Source: Flectonema sp. DT1601 (taxonomy: Eukaryota > Euglenozoa > Diplonemea > Diplonemida > Diplonemidae). From it: DNA of 64,000 bases. The stretch spans positions 186,001 through 250,000 of the forward strand of contig OZ025794.1 of NCBI GenBank assembly GCA_964019425.1. Reading direction: 5' to 3'. Positions within the stretch are counted from its first letter, which is position 1; every line of letters starts with the position of its first letter. The notes under the pieces are model-generated. The model was given only the letters and a program-made list of their open reading frames with translations, was not told the origin of the DNA and searched no databases. Shown piece after piece: positions 8,928 to 19,198 of this stretch. The position numbers were made by a program, and so were the translations under genes.

Positions 8928-10433
8928 CTAACAACATTTTAAGAAATGCTTTATTTTAATCATGCTAAGGTGAAAATTGTATGGTTTTCGAAGTGGACAT
9001 GCCCCATGCGTGATAAGAAGCTCAACTACACCAGGATGACCGCTGATGTGTGCAGCATGAAGAGGAGTGTAACCACTTTTGTCAATAGCATAAACATCAG
9101 CCCCAAGTGACAGAAGTGTTCTAACTGTGTTCATAGCACCAATACTGGCTGCGTAGTGAAGAGGAGTGCTACCAGTTGTACATGAAGGCTTATTGAGTGA
9201 TGGTGATCCCAATGTTGTTGAAACAATACACCTAATAACATCTGAATCACCTGACAACACCGCACTGTGTAAAACTGTTTCACCTTCCGCAGCAGCAATA
9301 CCCGGATCACATCCAGCATTAAGCAACACAGTAACAGCTGATAAGTCAGCTCTCGCAGCAGCATCATGTAAAGGAGTGTAACCAAGATTGTCAGTCGATG
9401 CCTTGTCCGCATTATTTGATAATAATTCCGAAGCACAGTTACCGTTACCAGCCATATGTAAAGCAGTCTGTCCTTCATTACTTTTTGCATTGATTTTTGA
9501 TCTTGCTGCCAACAGCATCGATACAGTTTCTGTTCGTGCTCCTGCAGATGCATGATGCAAAGCTGTGCAACCCAATGAGTCGCTTGTTTCAACATCAGCA
9601 CCTGATGTGATGAGAAGTTCAGCAAGTTTTGTATTCCCCCATCCAGCAGCATCATGTAAAGGAGTGATTTGGTCTCTGCTCGGGTGATTAATACCCGCTC
9701 CACTTTGAATTAATGAAATCGCAACCTGAACATAATTCTGAGAAGCTGCAACACAAAGTGGTGTTTCTTGATTGGAATTGACAGCGTCGACGGTTGCTCC
9801 AGAAAATATTAACATATTTACACAATGAACTCGACCATACATTGCAGCAAGGTGAAGGGGAGTCGCAAGATCCGGAAGTCGCTGAGGGTTCACATCAACT
9901 TCACTAGAAATTAGAATTTTTGAAATTTCACTATGTCCCATACTAGCAGCAGCGTGAAGAGCTGTTCCGTGAAGAGGTGTTTTCTTATGAACATCAAAAC
10001 CTTTTTCAATAAGAACCTCAATACAGTCTTTATCACCTTCAAAGGCCGCTAACATAACAGGAGTCATACCGTCTTCATTAACAGCGTTCGTCGAGACACC
10101 AGCCTCAACTAGGTGACCAAGGCAGTCTGCTTTCCCTTCTTCAATACATCTAAATAGAGAATTCGTTGAAACAGTAACCTCTGCTTTGTGTAGTGCTGTA
10201 AGAGCTTTATAATGTGTGTTTGCTCTCATTAATAAAAAGTCTCCATTTTCCAACACTGTTTCACACATGAGGTCATCTGGTTGTACTTTGTTACCACAGT
10301 GGATCATTTCAAAGTATTGTGTTGGTAGTCCGCATCGTGCGGAAACATTCTCGGCGACATCTGCTCCTCTGTCTGACTCATTTATTATTATTGATTCACA
10401 TTCACCTGATGGATACCCAATACGACAATCCAT
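8928..10433 (-). CDS. Ankyrin-repeat protein with N-terminal ubiquitin-like region
   Basis: Predicted 501-residue soluble protein. Residues about 1-70 look like a ubiquitin fold (beta strands, a central helix, and a PDDLMCETVLENGDFLLM end), inferred from pattern only. From about residue 88 to the end there are about 11 ankyrin repeats, with consensus pieces such as TPLHLAAMYGRVHCVNML, TALHHASAGARTETVSMLL and TPLHAAHISGHPGVVELL. Ankyrin stacks mediate protein binding, so the partner cannot be predicted. The start is supported by a pyrimidine tract and CTAACAG only 12 nt upstream. The gap to the EFL stop upstream is 122 bp, consistent with co-transcription. No catalytic domain is visible. Confidence 0.9.
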   Translation of the reverse strand: MDCRIGYPSGECESIIINESDRGADVAENVSARCGLPTQYFEMIHCGNKVQPDDLMCETVLENGDFLLMRANTHYKALTALHKAEVTVSTNSLFRCIEEGKADCLGHLVEAGVSTNAVNEDGMTPVMLAAFEGDKDCIEVLIEKGFDVHKKTPLHGTALHAAASMGHSEISKILISSEVDVNPQRLPDLATPLHLAAMYGRVHCVNMLIFSGATVDAVNSNQETPLCVAASQNYVQVAISLIQSGAGINHPSRDQITPLHDAAGWGNTKLAELLITSGADVETSDSLGCTALHHASAGARTETVSMLLAARSKINAKSNEGQTALHMAGNGNCASELLSNNADKASTDNLGYTPLHDAAARADLSAVTVLLNAGCDPGIAAAEGETVLHSAVLSGDSDVIRCIVSTTLGSPSLNKPSCTTGSTPLHYAASIGAMNTVRTLLSLGADVYAIDKSGYTPLHAAHISGHPGVVELLITHGACPLRKPYNFHLSMIKIKHFLKCC

Positions 10434-10445
10434 CTTGGTTACGAT

Positions 10446-10473
10446 CTGTTAGGGGATGAATAAGATAGAGAAG
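10446..10473 (-). promoter_or_regulatory. Acceptor-type splice site before the ankyrin gene
   Basis: Minus strand reads CTTCTCTATCTTATTC, then ATCCCCTAACAG. The AG is 12 nt before the ATG and the whole intergenic gap is 122 bp. This suits a trans-splice acceptor better than a conventional 5'-UTR intron, since little room remains for a promoter and first exon. Confidence 0.55.
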
Positions 10474-10555
10474 TATAACTCGTCGAATTGACATGAACGT
10501 TACGTTCTTGAATGATATTTTTTTTTACTTGGGGAGGAGGTTAATCGCTACTTAC

Positions 10556-12101
10556 TTACTTCTTCTTGGTGGCGGCAACCTTCTCAGTGGTCTTGGTAAC
10601 CTTTCCAAGCATGACAACACCGTTACCCTCCATGATAGCGACACGGGAAAGACCCTCGCAGTTCTTGAAGGAGTCCACAACAAGTGGCTGTTGTGGGGTG
10701 AACACGACCTCAGCCATCTCGTTAGCCTTCAGGCAGTGGGGTTCCTCGGCCTTCTTTCCTCCGGTTTCTTTACCCATCTTCCACACCAACTGAGTCATTC
10801 TCACGGCGGATCTTCCGGTACGCACGAAGCATACTGGAGTGTATCCAACCTTCAACTCACCAGGGTGGTCAAGGATCTGAACCTGGGCAGTGAAGGTTCC
10901 GGCCTCCTTCAAGGATCCGTCCTTCTTGTACACCATCACGTCTCCGGTACGAGGCATGTTGTCCTTGTTAAGTCCCTTGACGTTAAGACCAACGTTGTCT
11001 CCGGCCTTGGCCTCGTCAGTACGCTTGTGGTGCATTTCACAGGTGAATACCTTTCCAGTGCACGCGTTGGCGGCAGTGTGGGTTGGAAGGAAGAGAACTT
11101 CCTCACCAGGCTTGACAATTCCCTGCTCAACACGTCCAGTGATGACATCACCAACTCCCTTAATCTGTTTTCAGTGTTTGTTTTGATAAATTTCCTTCCT
11201 TTTCACTTCTTTCACCTTTGCTATTAACAAAAACGAAATATATTTCCAATCCTCAATTCTTACAAAGCAAAACAAAATCAAACAAAACACAAACCTTGTA
11301 GACTCCTGAGACAGGCATTCTCATTGGGGCGTCGTTCTTACGCTCAGGCATACGAACCATGTCGTTCAAGGCATCTCTGAGGGTGTTGATGTGAAGCTTC
11401 TCATCAGCTCCGATGAGGACTTCCTGTCCCTTCCACCAGTCCATCTTCACAGACTTCTTCAACAAGTTGTCTCCGATCCATCCTGAGATTGGGATGACTG
11501 GAACAGACTTCTCAACGAAGTCCTTCTTCCATCCGGTCTTGATAAGCATACTCTTCATCTCTTCCTTGATCTCAGTGAATCTCTCCTCCTTGTACTTGGC
11601 GACATCACAGTCCATCTTGTTGATTCCGACGATCAACTGCTTTACTCCCAACAAGTTGATAAGACGAGCGTGTTGACGAGTCTGTCCCTGGATCTCTCCG
11701 GCCTTGTGGTTTCCACGGGCGATGGCACTGACGAAGTTACCGTCAGCTGGAACCATCAGAAGAGCAACATCGGCCTGGGAGGCTCCAGTGATCATGTTCT
11801 TGATGAAATCTCTGTGTCCTGGGGCGTCGATGACGGTGTAGTGCCACTTGTCTGTGAAGAACTCCTTGGTGGTACAGGCGATGGTCACACCTCTCTCACG
11901 CTCCTCCTTCTGACGGTCCATGTAGAACGCGAAGGCGAACGATTGCTTTCCAAGACGCTCAGCCTCGGCCTTCAACTTCTCCATCTCACGCTCTGGGATT
12001 CCACCCAACTCGAAGAGAAGACGTCCGGTGGTGGTCGACTTTCCACTGTCAACGTGACCGCAGATCACGATGGACAAATGGTCCTTTCCGTCAGTTGCCA
12101 T
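10556..12101 (-). CDS. EFL: Elongation factor-like GTPase EFL (two exons)
   Basis: Exons 11295-12101 and 10556-11164 join in frame across an intron (11165-11294) to give 471 residues, normal EFL length. GTPase motifs are GHVDSGKS, DAPGH and NKMD. The block FAFYMDRQKEERERGVTIAC, the EFFTDKWHYT that follows it and AGEIQGQTRQHARL mark EFL and differ from EF-1alpha. Domains 2 and 3 follow (GVGDVITGRVEQGIVKPG, then the C-terminal barrel to TKKK). EFL is taken to deliver aminoacyl-tRNA to the ribosome in lineages that have lost EF-1alpha. The gene is richer in GC and C-ending codons than its neighbours, as expected for very high expression. A CAG acceptor lies 25 nt upstream of the ATG. Confidence 0.95.
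11165..11294 (-). other. Spliceosomal intron in EFL
   Basis: Donor AAG/GTTTGT, acceptor GAAAACAG/ATT, 130 nt, phase 0. Splicing joins GVYK to IKGVGDVITG, the expected continuous EFL sequence. Unspliced reading stops after 13 codons. Confidence 0.93.
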
Positions 12102-12430
12102 TTTGGTGTTGTGATAACTTAGATAACTGAGATAGTAATTATTTTAAATATTAATCAAATCAAAACTACAAATCGATATTTGAAAACAACAAGGACAAAA
12201 TGTGCCAATAAAAAATAAAGTTAGGGATGCCTACAGCCAGACAGACTGAGGGCGACTGTGTAGGCTCGTAAAAAAACAATACAAGCCACGACACAATCTT
12301 TTTTTACTAGCTCATACAAGAGATTAGTTAGTGTTTAAAAAAAAAAAAAGAGCAAAATGAATTTCGTGGGCAGAGGATGTCCTGTTTCCCAGGGACGACA
12401 TAGCTTTGGTTAAAAGATCAGTTGAATCAA
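12102..12430. other. Intergenic region with two hairpins
   Basis: No gene. It holds the EFL 5' leader (CAG acceptor at 12127-12129) and two short inverted repeats: GCCTAC/GTAGGC at 12229-12265, and ATGTCC with GGGACGACAT near 12376-12402. The hairpins may be small RNA structures or chance. Confidence 0.45.
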
Positions 12431-12901
12431 CTAATTAAAGAAACAATAAGGTAACAGAATTGTTTCACCAATAGTAACAACACATTCACACCCAATAAGA
12501 GTCACGTGTTTGATTGATTGAGGGAGTGTTCCTTGTATTATTCTTTTCTGAGACTTCGACGCATCGATGACACATTCTAAACCACTCACTTGAAATAAGT
12601 TATCAAGAGCAGTGAGTCGCTTTGGATTATGTAAGATGTCGTCAATCACATCGAGTGCGAATGAAAATTTTTTTTTTTTAAATGCTTCAATAGTATCTCC
12701 GTCAGTTACACCAAACGAAACCACTTTGTCGTTTGATGGAAGGATCGTATTTTCGTAACTGACTTCGATAGCTTCGGACATTAAATTAAATTCAACAGCT
12801 GCGATATTAATCAGATCACCGACAGTAGAGTCAGAATGCAGTTGTAGCACATTGCGTAATCCTAAGTCAGGAAATGAAAACTCCACTGAAAAAATTGACA
12901 T
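12431..12901 (-). CDS. Small protein with ubiquitin-like N-terminus
   Basis: Predicted 156 residues, function not recognised. Residues 1-75 suggest a ubiquitin fold (SVEFSFPDLGLRNVLQLHSD, then TVGDLI, then a VTDGDTIEAF end). They resemble the N-terminal region of the ankyrin protein at 8928-10433 in layout. The rest (LFQVSGLECVIDAS, LPQSIKHVTLIGCECVVTI) is vaguely leucine-rich-repeat-like. It may be a truncated or divergent relative of the ankyrin gene, with EFL between them. A TTTTTTCAG lies just inside the chosen start, so a 5' exon or a later start is possible. Single-exon reading has no internal breaks. Confidence 0.6.
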   Translation of the reverse strand: MSIFSVEFSFPDLGLRNVLQLHSDSTVGDLINIAAVEFNLMSEAIEVSYENTILPSNDKVVSFGVTDGDTIEAFKKKKFSFALDVIDDILHNPKRLTALDNLFQVSGLECVIDASKSQKRIIQGTLPQSIKHVTLIGCECVVTIGETILLPYCFFN

Positions 12902-13538
12902 TACAATAATCTGTCTTAAAAAATAAATAATAATGTCACTCGAAGCAGGATACTTTGAGCTGATAATTCAGTAATTCCATTCCAACTTCCTGTAAAAAAT
13001 AATAAAATCACTGCGGTATTCATTACTCATACGGAAACAATAAATTTCAACCAACTACTACTCTAAGCACAATAATCGAAATACTAACTAAATAAGTGAA
13101 GAAGGGGAAAAGGCAGCGAAGGGAAAGAAAACAATCAAAAATTGACGCTTGTCGACAGCAATAGCACAATATGGTTCTTTTTTTTTTGTTCTTTTCATAT
13201 TATCAGGTCTATTTTCTTTTCTTTTTTCTTTTTTTTTTTTCTTTCTTTTCCCAAACAACACCTATTACATAGCTTCAGTGTCAGAATCGAATTCATCCGA
13301 CTTTGAAGATAATCCAAACACGTGTTGTCTTGATGAGATGACATAATAATTTACATCTAACTTATCAGGTTTACCTAACTGGCAACTTCAGGAAATCTAT
13401 TTTTTTTTTTTTTTTTTTTTTTTTAAGGCGGATGAAGCCACACCGTGATATCATTGATTGAAAGCCTGTCCTGAGTCTCACAGACATGGGGCAAGTGTGA
13501 GTCTACGTGACAGTCATTAGTTCTCACTCTTTCCGATG
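12902..13538. other. Intergenic region between the UBL protein and the GPR180-like gene
   Basis: No clear gene. It contains A and T runs (13216-13240, 13401-13424), and may hold a short last exon of the GPR180-like gene, whose present C-terminus reads into intron-like sequence. Confidence 0.45.
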
Positions 13539-15242
13539 TTAAGAATTTGATAATTGTGAAAAGAAATATAATATAATTATAAAGACATTGTATTTGATAA
13601 GAAAGTGTGCTTGTGTTATGCAAATGAGTGTACCAGAAGTTGATTTATGTACGATGAGTTGGTTCTCGACGGTCGAAGACATAGGCCTTCCAGATAAGAT
13701 TGTAGGTAAAAAATAAAAATAAAAAACATACAATTCCTCATCTCGATGAGTCGAAAGAAGTCCTTGTTCATTATCATCATCAACAGCGTCCATTTGCATA
13801 TCGATCATCTCACTTGCAGGCTGATCATCTGCGTATTGATTATTCGCCAAGGAGAGATCAACAGGTTGTGGCTGTAGCTGCATTGGAGAATCACCCATCG
13901 GTTGATGTGTTGGTCCAGACGAAGCCAAACAATACGTGTTTCTCAAAACGACTGTTAAATTTGCTCCTGGCCAAAGCATAAAACTCAGAGCAATTATCGC
14001 CACAAACGATACAATTTCCACCGTACAATCAACCGATCTGTACTTTATGTGAGGCGAATAAAGATGCGCCGCCATTATAAAAAACGGAGGTGACAGTATG
14101 TAAGCTAAAAACAAAGCTCCCCAACGAGTGTAGTATTTCTTTTGATCAGGAAGTGTTTTTACTTGCCTATAAATATTGTAGCAGTAGTAACACGCCACTG
14201 GTAGACGGAGGCATGATAATACCACAGCTGGCCATGTTTGATAAACATTTAAAGTCGACATCGGATCGTTGAAATAAAGTTCATACAGGTACATCATAAA
14301 TATAAATAACAGAATAAAAATACCTCCTGAGAAAATAATACACCAGTGAGTTCTATCTTCAAGGTTTGTTGAAAATGTCACTCCAACAGCGCGAAATCCG
14401 GTTGAAAAATTACATATCAACATTAAAGTCATAACAGAGGCGATAGCTCCAGTTCCGTAACCGTTTACTTCACCTGTTCCACGTCTTGCCATGTTGATGT
14501 GAGCGAGTAGTTTTTGAATCGCTTCAATGAGTTCCAAAAATATGATTATAATAAACCAAACTACAACAGCGTGTACTACCGCACCATCTCCTTGTCTTCG
14601 ATACTCTTGGTGAGTCCTTCCTAAGAAATTTCCCATCAAAATAGAAAATATTGGAACTAACACTAAATTTAATTCAAGTATCCCCTGATGATCGACTCCA
14701 AATTCTCTCCGAAACCATCCTCCGGTATTTTCAAAATGAAAGTTTACCGTAATCGGTGCGGTATTTCCATGACAATTTGCTATAGCGATGTACCAAAATC
14801 GGGGTCTACTCGATTGTGCGATTGGTATGCTTATTATTCCCTGATCTGAGAATATTAATGGATACACAGACTTGACCATTCCACCTGAACAGTTTCCAGA
14901 AGGACACTTTTGTGTTATTTGCTGACAAGTAGCATATGGATTTGTCTTCCACAGGTCGTCGTCTTCAACGATCGCTCTTGCAGGTGGCCAACTATATTCT
15001 TGGTCAGAATATAATATAATTGAATAATTACGTGCCGCAGCCAAGTCAGAAATTACTGGAACGGCAACCTGAAGCCAAGGTTTTTGTATGATTCCCTTAT
15101 CTAGATCATCCTTATTTATAACATCAAAACAAAACTTATCAACGAATGACCATCTTCCATGAACTCCAGGAAATGATATCATTTTTCCATCAGCAACGGT
15201 GAGCAGAAACAAAAGGGACAACAACGGCCATGATCGAAGCAT
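13539..15242 (-). CDS. GPR180/TMEM145-like seven-transmembrane protein
   Basis: 567-residue frame. Signal peptide about 1-19 (LLSLLFLLTVADG), then a luminal domain to about 190 with paired cysteines (CQQITQKCPSGNC) and an FHFENTGGWFRREFGVDHQG end. Seven hydrophobic helices follow to about 460 (LVLVPIFSILMGN, VVWFIIIIFLELIEAI, SVMTLMLICNFSTGF and others). This is the rhodopsin-like GPCR transmembrane domain of GPR180, TMEM145 and GPR107-type GOLD receptors, which act in trafficking or surface signalling. After residue 503 the sequence looks intronic: GAGGAATT is followed by GTATGT. The last about 63 residues are therefore doubtful. A weak acceptor 67 nt on would give a short alternative tail. 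A TAG acceptor lies 9 nt before the ATG. Confidence 0.85.
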   Translation of the reverse strand: MLRSWPLLSLLFLLTVADGKMISFPGVHGRWSFVDKFCFDVINKDDLDKGIIQKPWLQVAVPVISDLAAARNYSIILYSDQEYSWPPARAIVEDDDLWKTNPYATCQQITQKCPSGNCSGGMVKSVYPLIFSDQGIISIPIAQSSRPRFWYIAIANCHGNTAPITVNFHFENTGGWFRREFGVDHQGILELNLVLVPIFSILMGNFLGRTHQEYRRQGDGAVVHAVVVWFIIIIFLELIEAIQKLLAHINMARRGTGEVNGYGTGAIASVMTLMLICNFSTGFRAVGVTFSTNLEDRTHWCIIFSGGIFILLFIFMMYLYELYFNDPMSTLNVYQTWPAVVLSCLRLPVACYYCYNIYRQVKTLPDQKKYYTRWGALFLAYILSPPFFIMAAHLYSPHIKYRSVDCTVEIVSFVAIIALSFMLWPGANLTVVLRNTYCLASSGPTHQPMGDSPMQLQPQPVDLSLANNQYADDQPASEMIDMQMDAVDDDNEQGLLSTHRDEELYVFYFYFLPTILSGRPMSSTVENQLIVHKSTSGTLICITQAHFLIKYNVFIIILYFFSQLSNS

Positions 15243-17373
15243 TATAGTTACCTACATGTGGGGAAAAGGAAAAAAATATTTGCTTTTTTTTTCTTTGTCA
15301 GCTGAGAAAACTCTTGACTCCCGTCGTCTATCTCGTGGGTAGCTCCAAAACTATCATTTTTTTTTTTTTTTTACCTGTATAGTGAAAGAAAAGTCACCCG
15401 AACATACTCACACAAAACAAAAATTATCATCCATAACAACAACAACAAAAAAAAAAAATAAAAAAAATTTAGAAAATCTCTTTTGAGTTTTTTTTTTTTT
15501 TTTTTTTCCTTAAAGGAGCACAGTACTCTAATACAGGTATAAATCAGTTGCAAATATCCATCAAACAAACAAAACCAAAACAAACAGAAAAATAAATTGT
15601 ACAAAAAAGAAATAGTCAGAGATAGACTTCTCTACAAGTTACGCGTTACGCACAAAGTAACAAACTCTGAAATGAACAAATGTTTCTCATGAGTTGGTGC
15701 AAGTCTCGCTCACGCAACACAACCATTGAAACTTGACATCTTTCGCACAGGTACAAAGTTAGCATTTATACATTTCAGTTAATTAAATATTCGTAGGACA
15801 ACAAACAAATAATAATTAGTTGGTTTCGGGCTAAAAATTAAAAAGTCTTTCTTCAGACAATCCCCCTTACCCAGCCCTCCTCAGCGAAGAAAGTAAGACG
15901 AGACACTGCGGTGTCAGGCCTGTTCTGCTCATCGCGTTTGCCCTTCTCAGCAAAGGGACAAAGTTAGTTGGTATTAATAATAATTATTTAGTTAGTATTA
16001 ATAATAATTATTTAGTTAGCGAGTCCAACAAAGTTTTAACCTATTAGCATGAACAGAATATAAAAAAAAGAACAAAAAAAGAGGGGGGAAATACACCGCA
16101 AAACAAAACACATCAATCAATTATATAATCTGCTCGTCAATTTCTTTTTTTTTTTTTTTTTTTTTTGAATTGCCGAAGGATAAGAAAGGTGTGTAGCCGT
16201 ACGGATGTTGTTGAACAACAAAATAGAGATCAACTTTCCCGTTCGATCGAAGACTTGCACACATGTTAGACCTTGGTCCTTGTTTCAAGACGAGCAATGC
16301 AAAGATCGCAACCTCTGTTGCAATACACACATTTTAGACTCCTAAGACCTGTTGTTAAAGACAGGCGCGTCTGGTGTGTAGACAACAGATAATTTCCCTG
16401 TGTCGATAATGAACAAACTATCGACTTGCTGCTGGTATCAGGTTGAAGAAAGGCTGTTCCGTATAAGGAAAGAATAAGAGTAAAAAAAGTAAACAAACGG
16501 GGGGGGTTAACTGTTTGATTTTGTACGTAAAATACAAATGTATTGTATCATAAGCAACATAACGATAATTTAACATTAGTTTAGATACAGTGACTAGGTG
16601 TGATGCTTAACTTAGCCTTTTAAAGTAACTCACTTGGAAGCCAAGTAGTAAAATTTCCCGCTCTCCCTAAACTGTATTGATCCAGGTTCCTAACTCCTCC
16701 TTCACAGAATGAGCAGTTTCAGAATCTGCTTGCATTTGTTCACATCACCCTTCACATTTCTCAGTTTTATTTATCCTTCTCGTCGATGACGATTTCCAAC
16801 CGTCCAGAGAGTGACCCGAGGCAAGAATGAAAGAAACAAAAAAAATAGAACTTGCATGCGCCAATCTTGGAGGTGCTGCACAACCTGATCCGATTTATTG
16901 GAAAAGAGATATGAAGTAACAAGTCGAGTGAAGTCGGGGGAAGTTGAATGTTTAAGTATTATGCTCACAGAGCTACTTAAGGTAATGTTAGTATAACTTG
17001 GCTGCATACACGTGACTTCCGTGTTGTTACTTAAATAGTTGTAAACACCGAGAAACCAACCAGAGGTACAATGTAATACGGCAGAGCGTAGGTTTTACTT
17101 ATTTAATTACTTGTCAATAAATAAATAATTCTTTTTTTTTTATATAAAAAACACGTTTGGCTTAATTTGGTAGTGGCACTACGGAGCATTCACCTGATTT
17201 AAGTAATATTGTGCAGAATCCAGTTAGAAAAACATGAGGGGAAAACTCCAATTACCACTGCGTCACACTAATCTCTCGGGTAATGGGAACACCATAGCAA
17301 CAGAGTTTAATCTCGCACGCACAAAAAAAAAAAAAAAGATAGGAGGATAGAAATATAATAACACTTTCAGAGT
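15243..17373. other. 2.1-kb intergenic region
   Basis: No supported gene. The GPR180-like leader is at its low end. It also has T and A runs, a duplicated ATTAATAATAATTATTTAGTTAG block (15972-16020) and repeat F copy 2. Confidence 0.55.
16508..16650 (+). repeat. Repeat F, copy 2
   Basis: Matches the insert at 7559-7710: TTGATTTTGTACG, ATTGTATCATAA, CGATAATTTAACATTAGTTT, GATACAGTGACTAGG and TTTTAAAGTAACT. No clear flanking duplication. Confidence 0.7.
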
Positions 17374-18855
17374 TCAGAGTTCAGTATCTTCAGTTTCCCA
17401 AGTGGGTTGCAGTGCTACACATCTTCCTAATCTGACACTTTGTTCCCAAGTGAGTGCACTGTTTCGTTGTTGGTGTCGTTGTTGTCGTTTGTCAACAGAT
17501 AGAGTTTTAATATCGTCTTGAAGACGTTGAATTTGGTTAACTTGTTTTTCAATAATCCGTTCATGACAGGCTACTACCTGATAAAGAGAATCAGCTGTGA
17601 TGTCTGTCCCCATAACCTCTGTTTGTGTTGGTGAAGAAATCATCGCACGAGAAGGTGACAACGAATTGCTTCCCAAATAACCATACTGCGGCGGTGTAGA
17701 TGGAGATGTTAATAATCTCTGCTGTTGCAACTTCTGTTGATGTTGTTGTTTCAGTTGTTCCTCCAATTGTCTGCTGTGAACTTGCTGTAAATGCTCTTGT
17801 TGCTGTTGTTGTTTTCTCGAGTGATTTAATAGTTGCTGTATTTGCATTGATTGTTCTTGAATAGTCTTTTGTAATTGATATGTTTCTGGTGAATACTCTT
17901 TTTTTTTACTCTCCAATTGTCTCGGTACCGGGGCCAACCTCCCAACATCACTCAACACAGATATCGCAGGACTCTTAATAACAAGATTCGGGTTGTTTTC
18001 TTTTTTTTGAACTGGTTGTTGAGTGTGAGATACCAACGGAGTTTCATTATTAGTATGCATCACAGCTAACAACGGATCGTCATCTGTCTCTGTTATCGAT
18101 GCGTTGTTTGGGTTGTGTTGCTCTTGGTCAGGATTCACTAACGGTTCATCGCTGATCAATACAGATAATTTAGTATTATTTTGATATTCCTCCATGACTT
18201 TACGAATCTCATCAGTAGACGATACCTTGTGTCCTTCTAGTGCTACAACTTTATGACCAACAAAACGATTTATCCCAGCTCTTTCTGATGGACTACCAGC
18301 CTCAGTTGATTCAACGATAAGATATTTCGATAAGGTTAGTCCAAGTCTTTCTGTTGGTGAGTTTTTATGAATTTCCACATGTGAAATCCCTTGCATATTG
18401 GGAGGCTTAACGGGAACAGGTATTTTTATGGGTTCTTTTGGTGCAGCTATTTGAACTACTGGCGCACCCCCACATATGAATGACCTGGCAAGCATTACTT
18501 TTATTAATTCACTCGATCTTGGTGGATGTGGTTCACCGAACGTACAAAGCTGAACATGCATTAATTGTTCACCAACATTGTCTTTCGGAATCAACGCTAT
18601 TTCAACAACACCCATGTTTTCACGAGTTCTTATGTACGCAATGTTATTTAAGTTTAAGTGGCGTTTTACTTTACCAGTCATCTCCACCATTACAATTTGT
18701 TTTTCACCAATTACCAATACTCGAGGACCCTTGGCTTTACCCTTTGTAGTTAGTTTTTTTATTCCGTAATATCCGTAGCAATCTACCCCTTTGAACCCGC
18801 TCAGAGCTCTTCCAAATGCCCCGGTCACATCCCCGACTGGTTTCGGACTTTCCAT
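17374..18855 (-). CDS. PH-like and PDZ domain protein with coiled coil
   Basis: 493 residues. Residues about 1-125 form a PH-like region (RVLVIGEKQIVMVEMTGKVK, RHLNLNNIAYIRT, LIKVML). Residues 158-236 are a PDZ domain with carboxylate-binding loop LGLTL and helix STDEIRKVMEEY. A disordered middle is followed by Q-rich coiled coils at about 325-380 and 430-470. The layout suggests a scaffold tying a membrane or C-terminal peptide ligand to a coiled-coil partner; this is inference. The N-terminal region resembles the small protein at 52930-53436, so the two may share a lineage-specific PH-like family. A CAG acceptor lies 9 nt before the ATG. No breaks. Confidence 0.85.
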   Translation of the reverse strand: MESPKPVGDVTGAFGRALSGFKGVDCYGYYGIKKLTTKGKAKGPRVLVIGEKQIVMVEMTGKVKRHLNLNNIAYIRTRENMGVVEIALIPKDNVGEQLMHVQLCTFGEPHPPRSSELIKVMLARSFICGGAPVVQIAAPKEPIKIPVPVKPPNMQGISHVEIHKNSPTERLGLTLSKYLIVESTEAGSPSERAGINRFVGHKVVALEGHKVSSTDEIRKVMEEYQNNTKLSVLISDEPLVNPDQEQHNPNNASITETDDDPLLAVMHTNNETPLVSHTQQPVQKKENNPNLVIKSPAISVLSDVGRLAPVPRQLESKKKEYSPETYQLQKTIQEQSMQIQQLLNHSRKQQQQQEHLQQVHSRQLEEQLKQQHQQKLQQQRLLTSPSTPPQYGYLGSNSLSPSRAMISSPTQTEVMGTDITADSLYQVVACHERIIEKQVNQIQRLQDDIKTLSVDKRQQRHQQRNSALTWEQSVRLGRCVALQPTWETEDTEL

Positions 18856-19198
18856 ATATATTTTCTGATTTTGAGCATATGTATAAAGACATAAATATCA
18901 AAAGTTAACTAACAACATCTCTTTTTACGTGTTGACATTCAGTGCAATACGGAATCGAGTTTATTCAATTACTTAAATAGCCGTGTGGGGGGTGAACGTT
19001 TGACAAACATAAAGAAAACGGTAATAACAACTTTAGGTATTAATACTAATTAATTAACTAAATAACGTCGTCGAATCTGGTAATCCGAAGACTATGTTGA
19101 GCGGGGTATAGAGAGTGATCGTTTGACACAAATGTAGAAACAGTAAACTAAGGGGAAAATAAAATAATAATAACTTAAAAGGATGTGTAAATAAAACC
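18856..19198. other. Short intergenic region with repeated motifs
   Basis: No gene. Two related stretches (about 18986-19025 and 19108-19160; GTGAACGTTTGACA and GTGATCGTTTGACA) are present. GTCGTCGAATCTGGTAAT at about 19066-19085 recurs near 52173-52192. Confidence 0.5.

Noticed and set aside
10493-11227. 244-codon plus-strand open frame
   Set aside because: Shadow of EFL exon 2; codon bias in EFL removes stops on the opposite strand.
10556-12101. Identification as EF-1alpha
   Set aside because: The switch region and FAFYMDRQKEERERGVTIAC block are EFL-specific.
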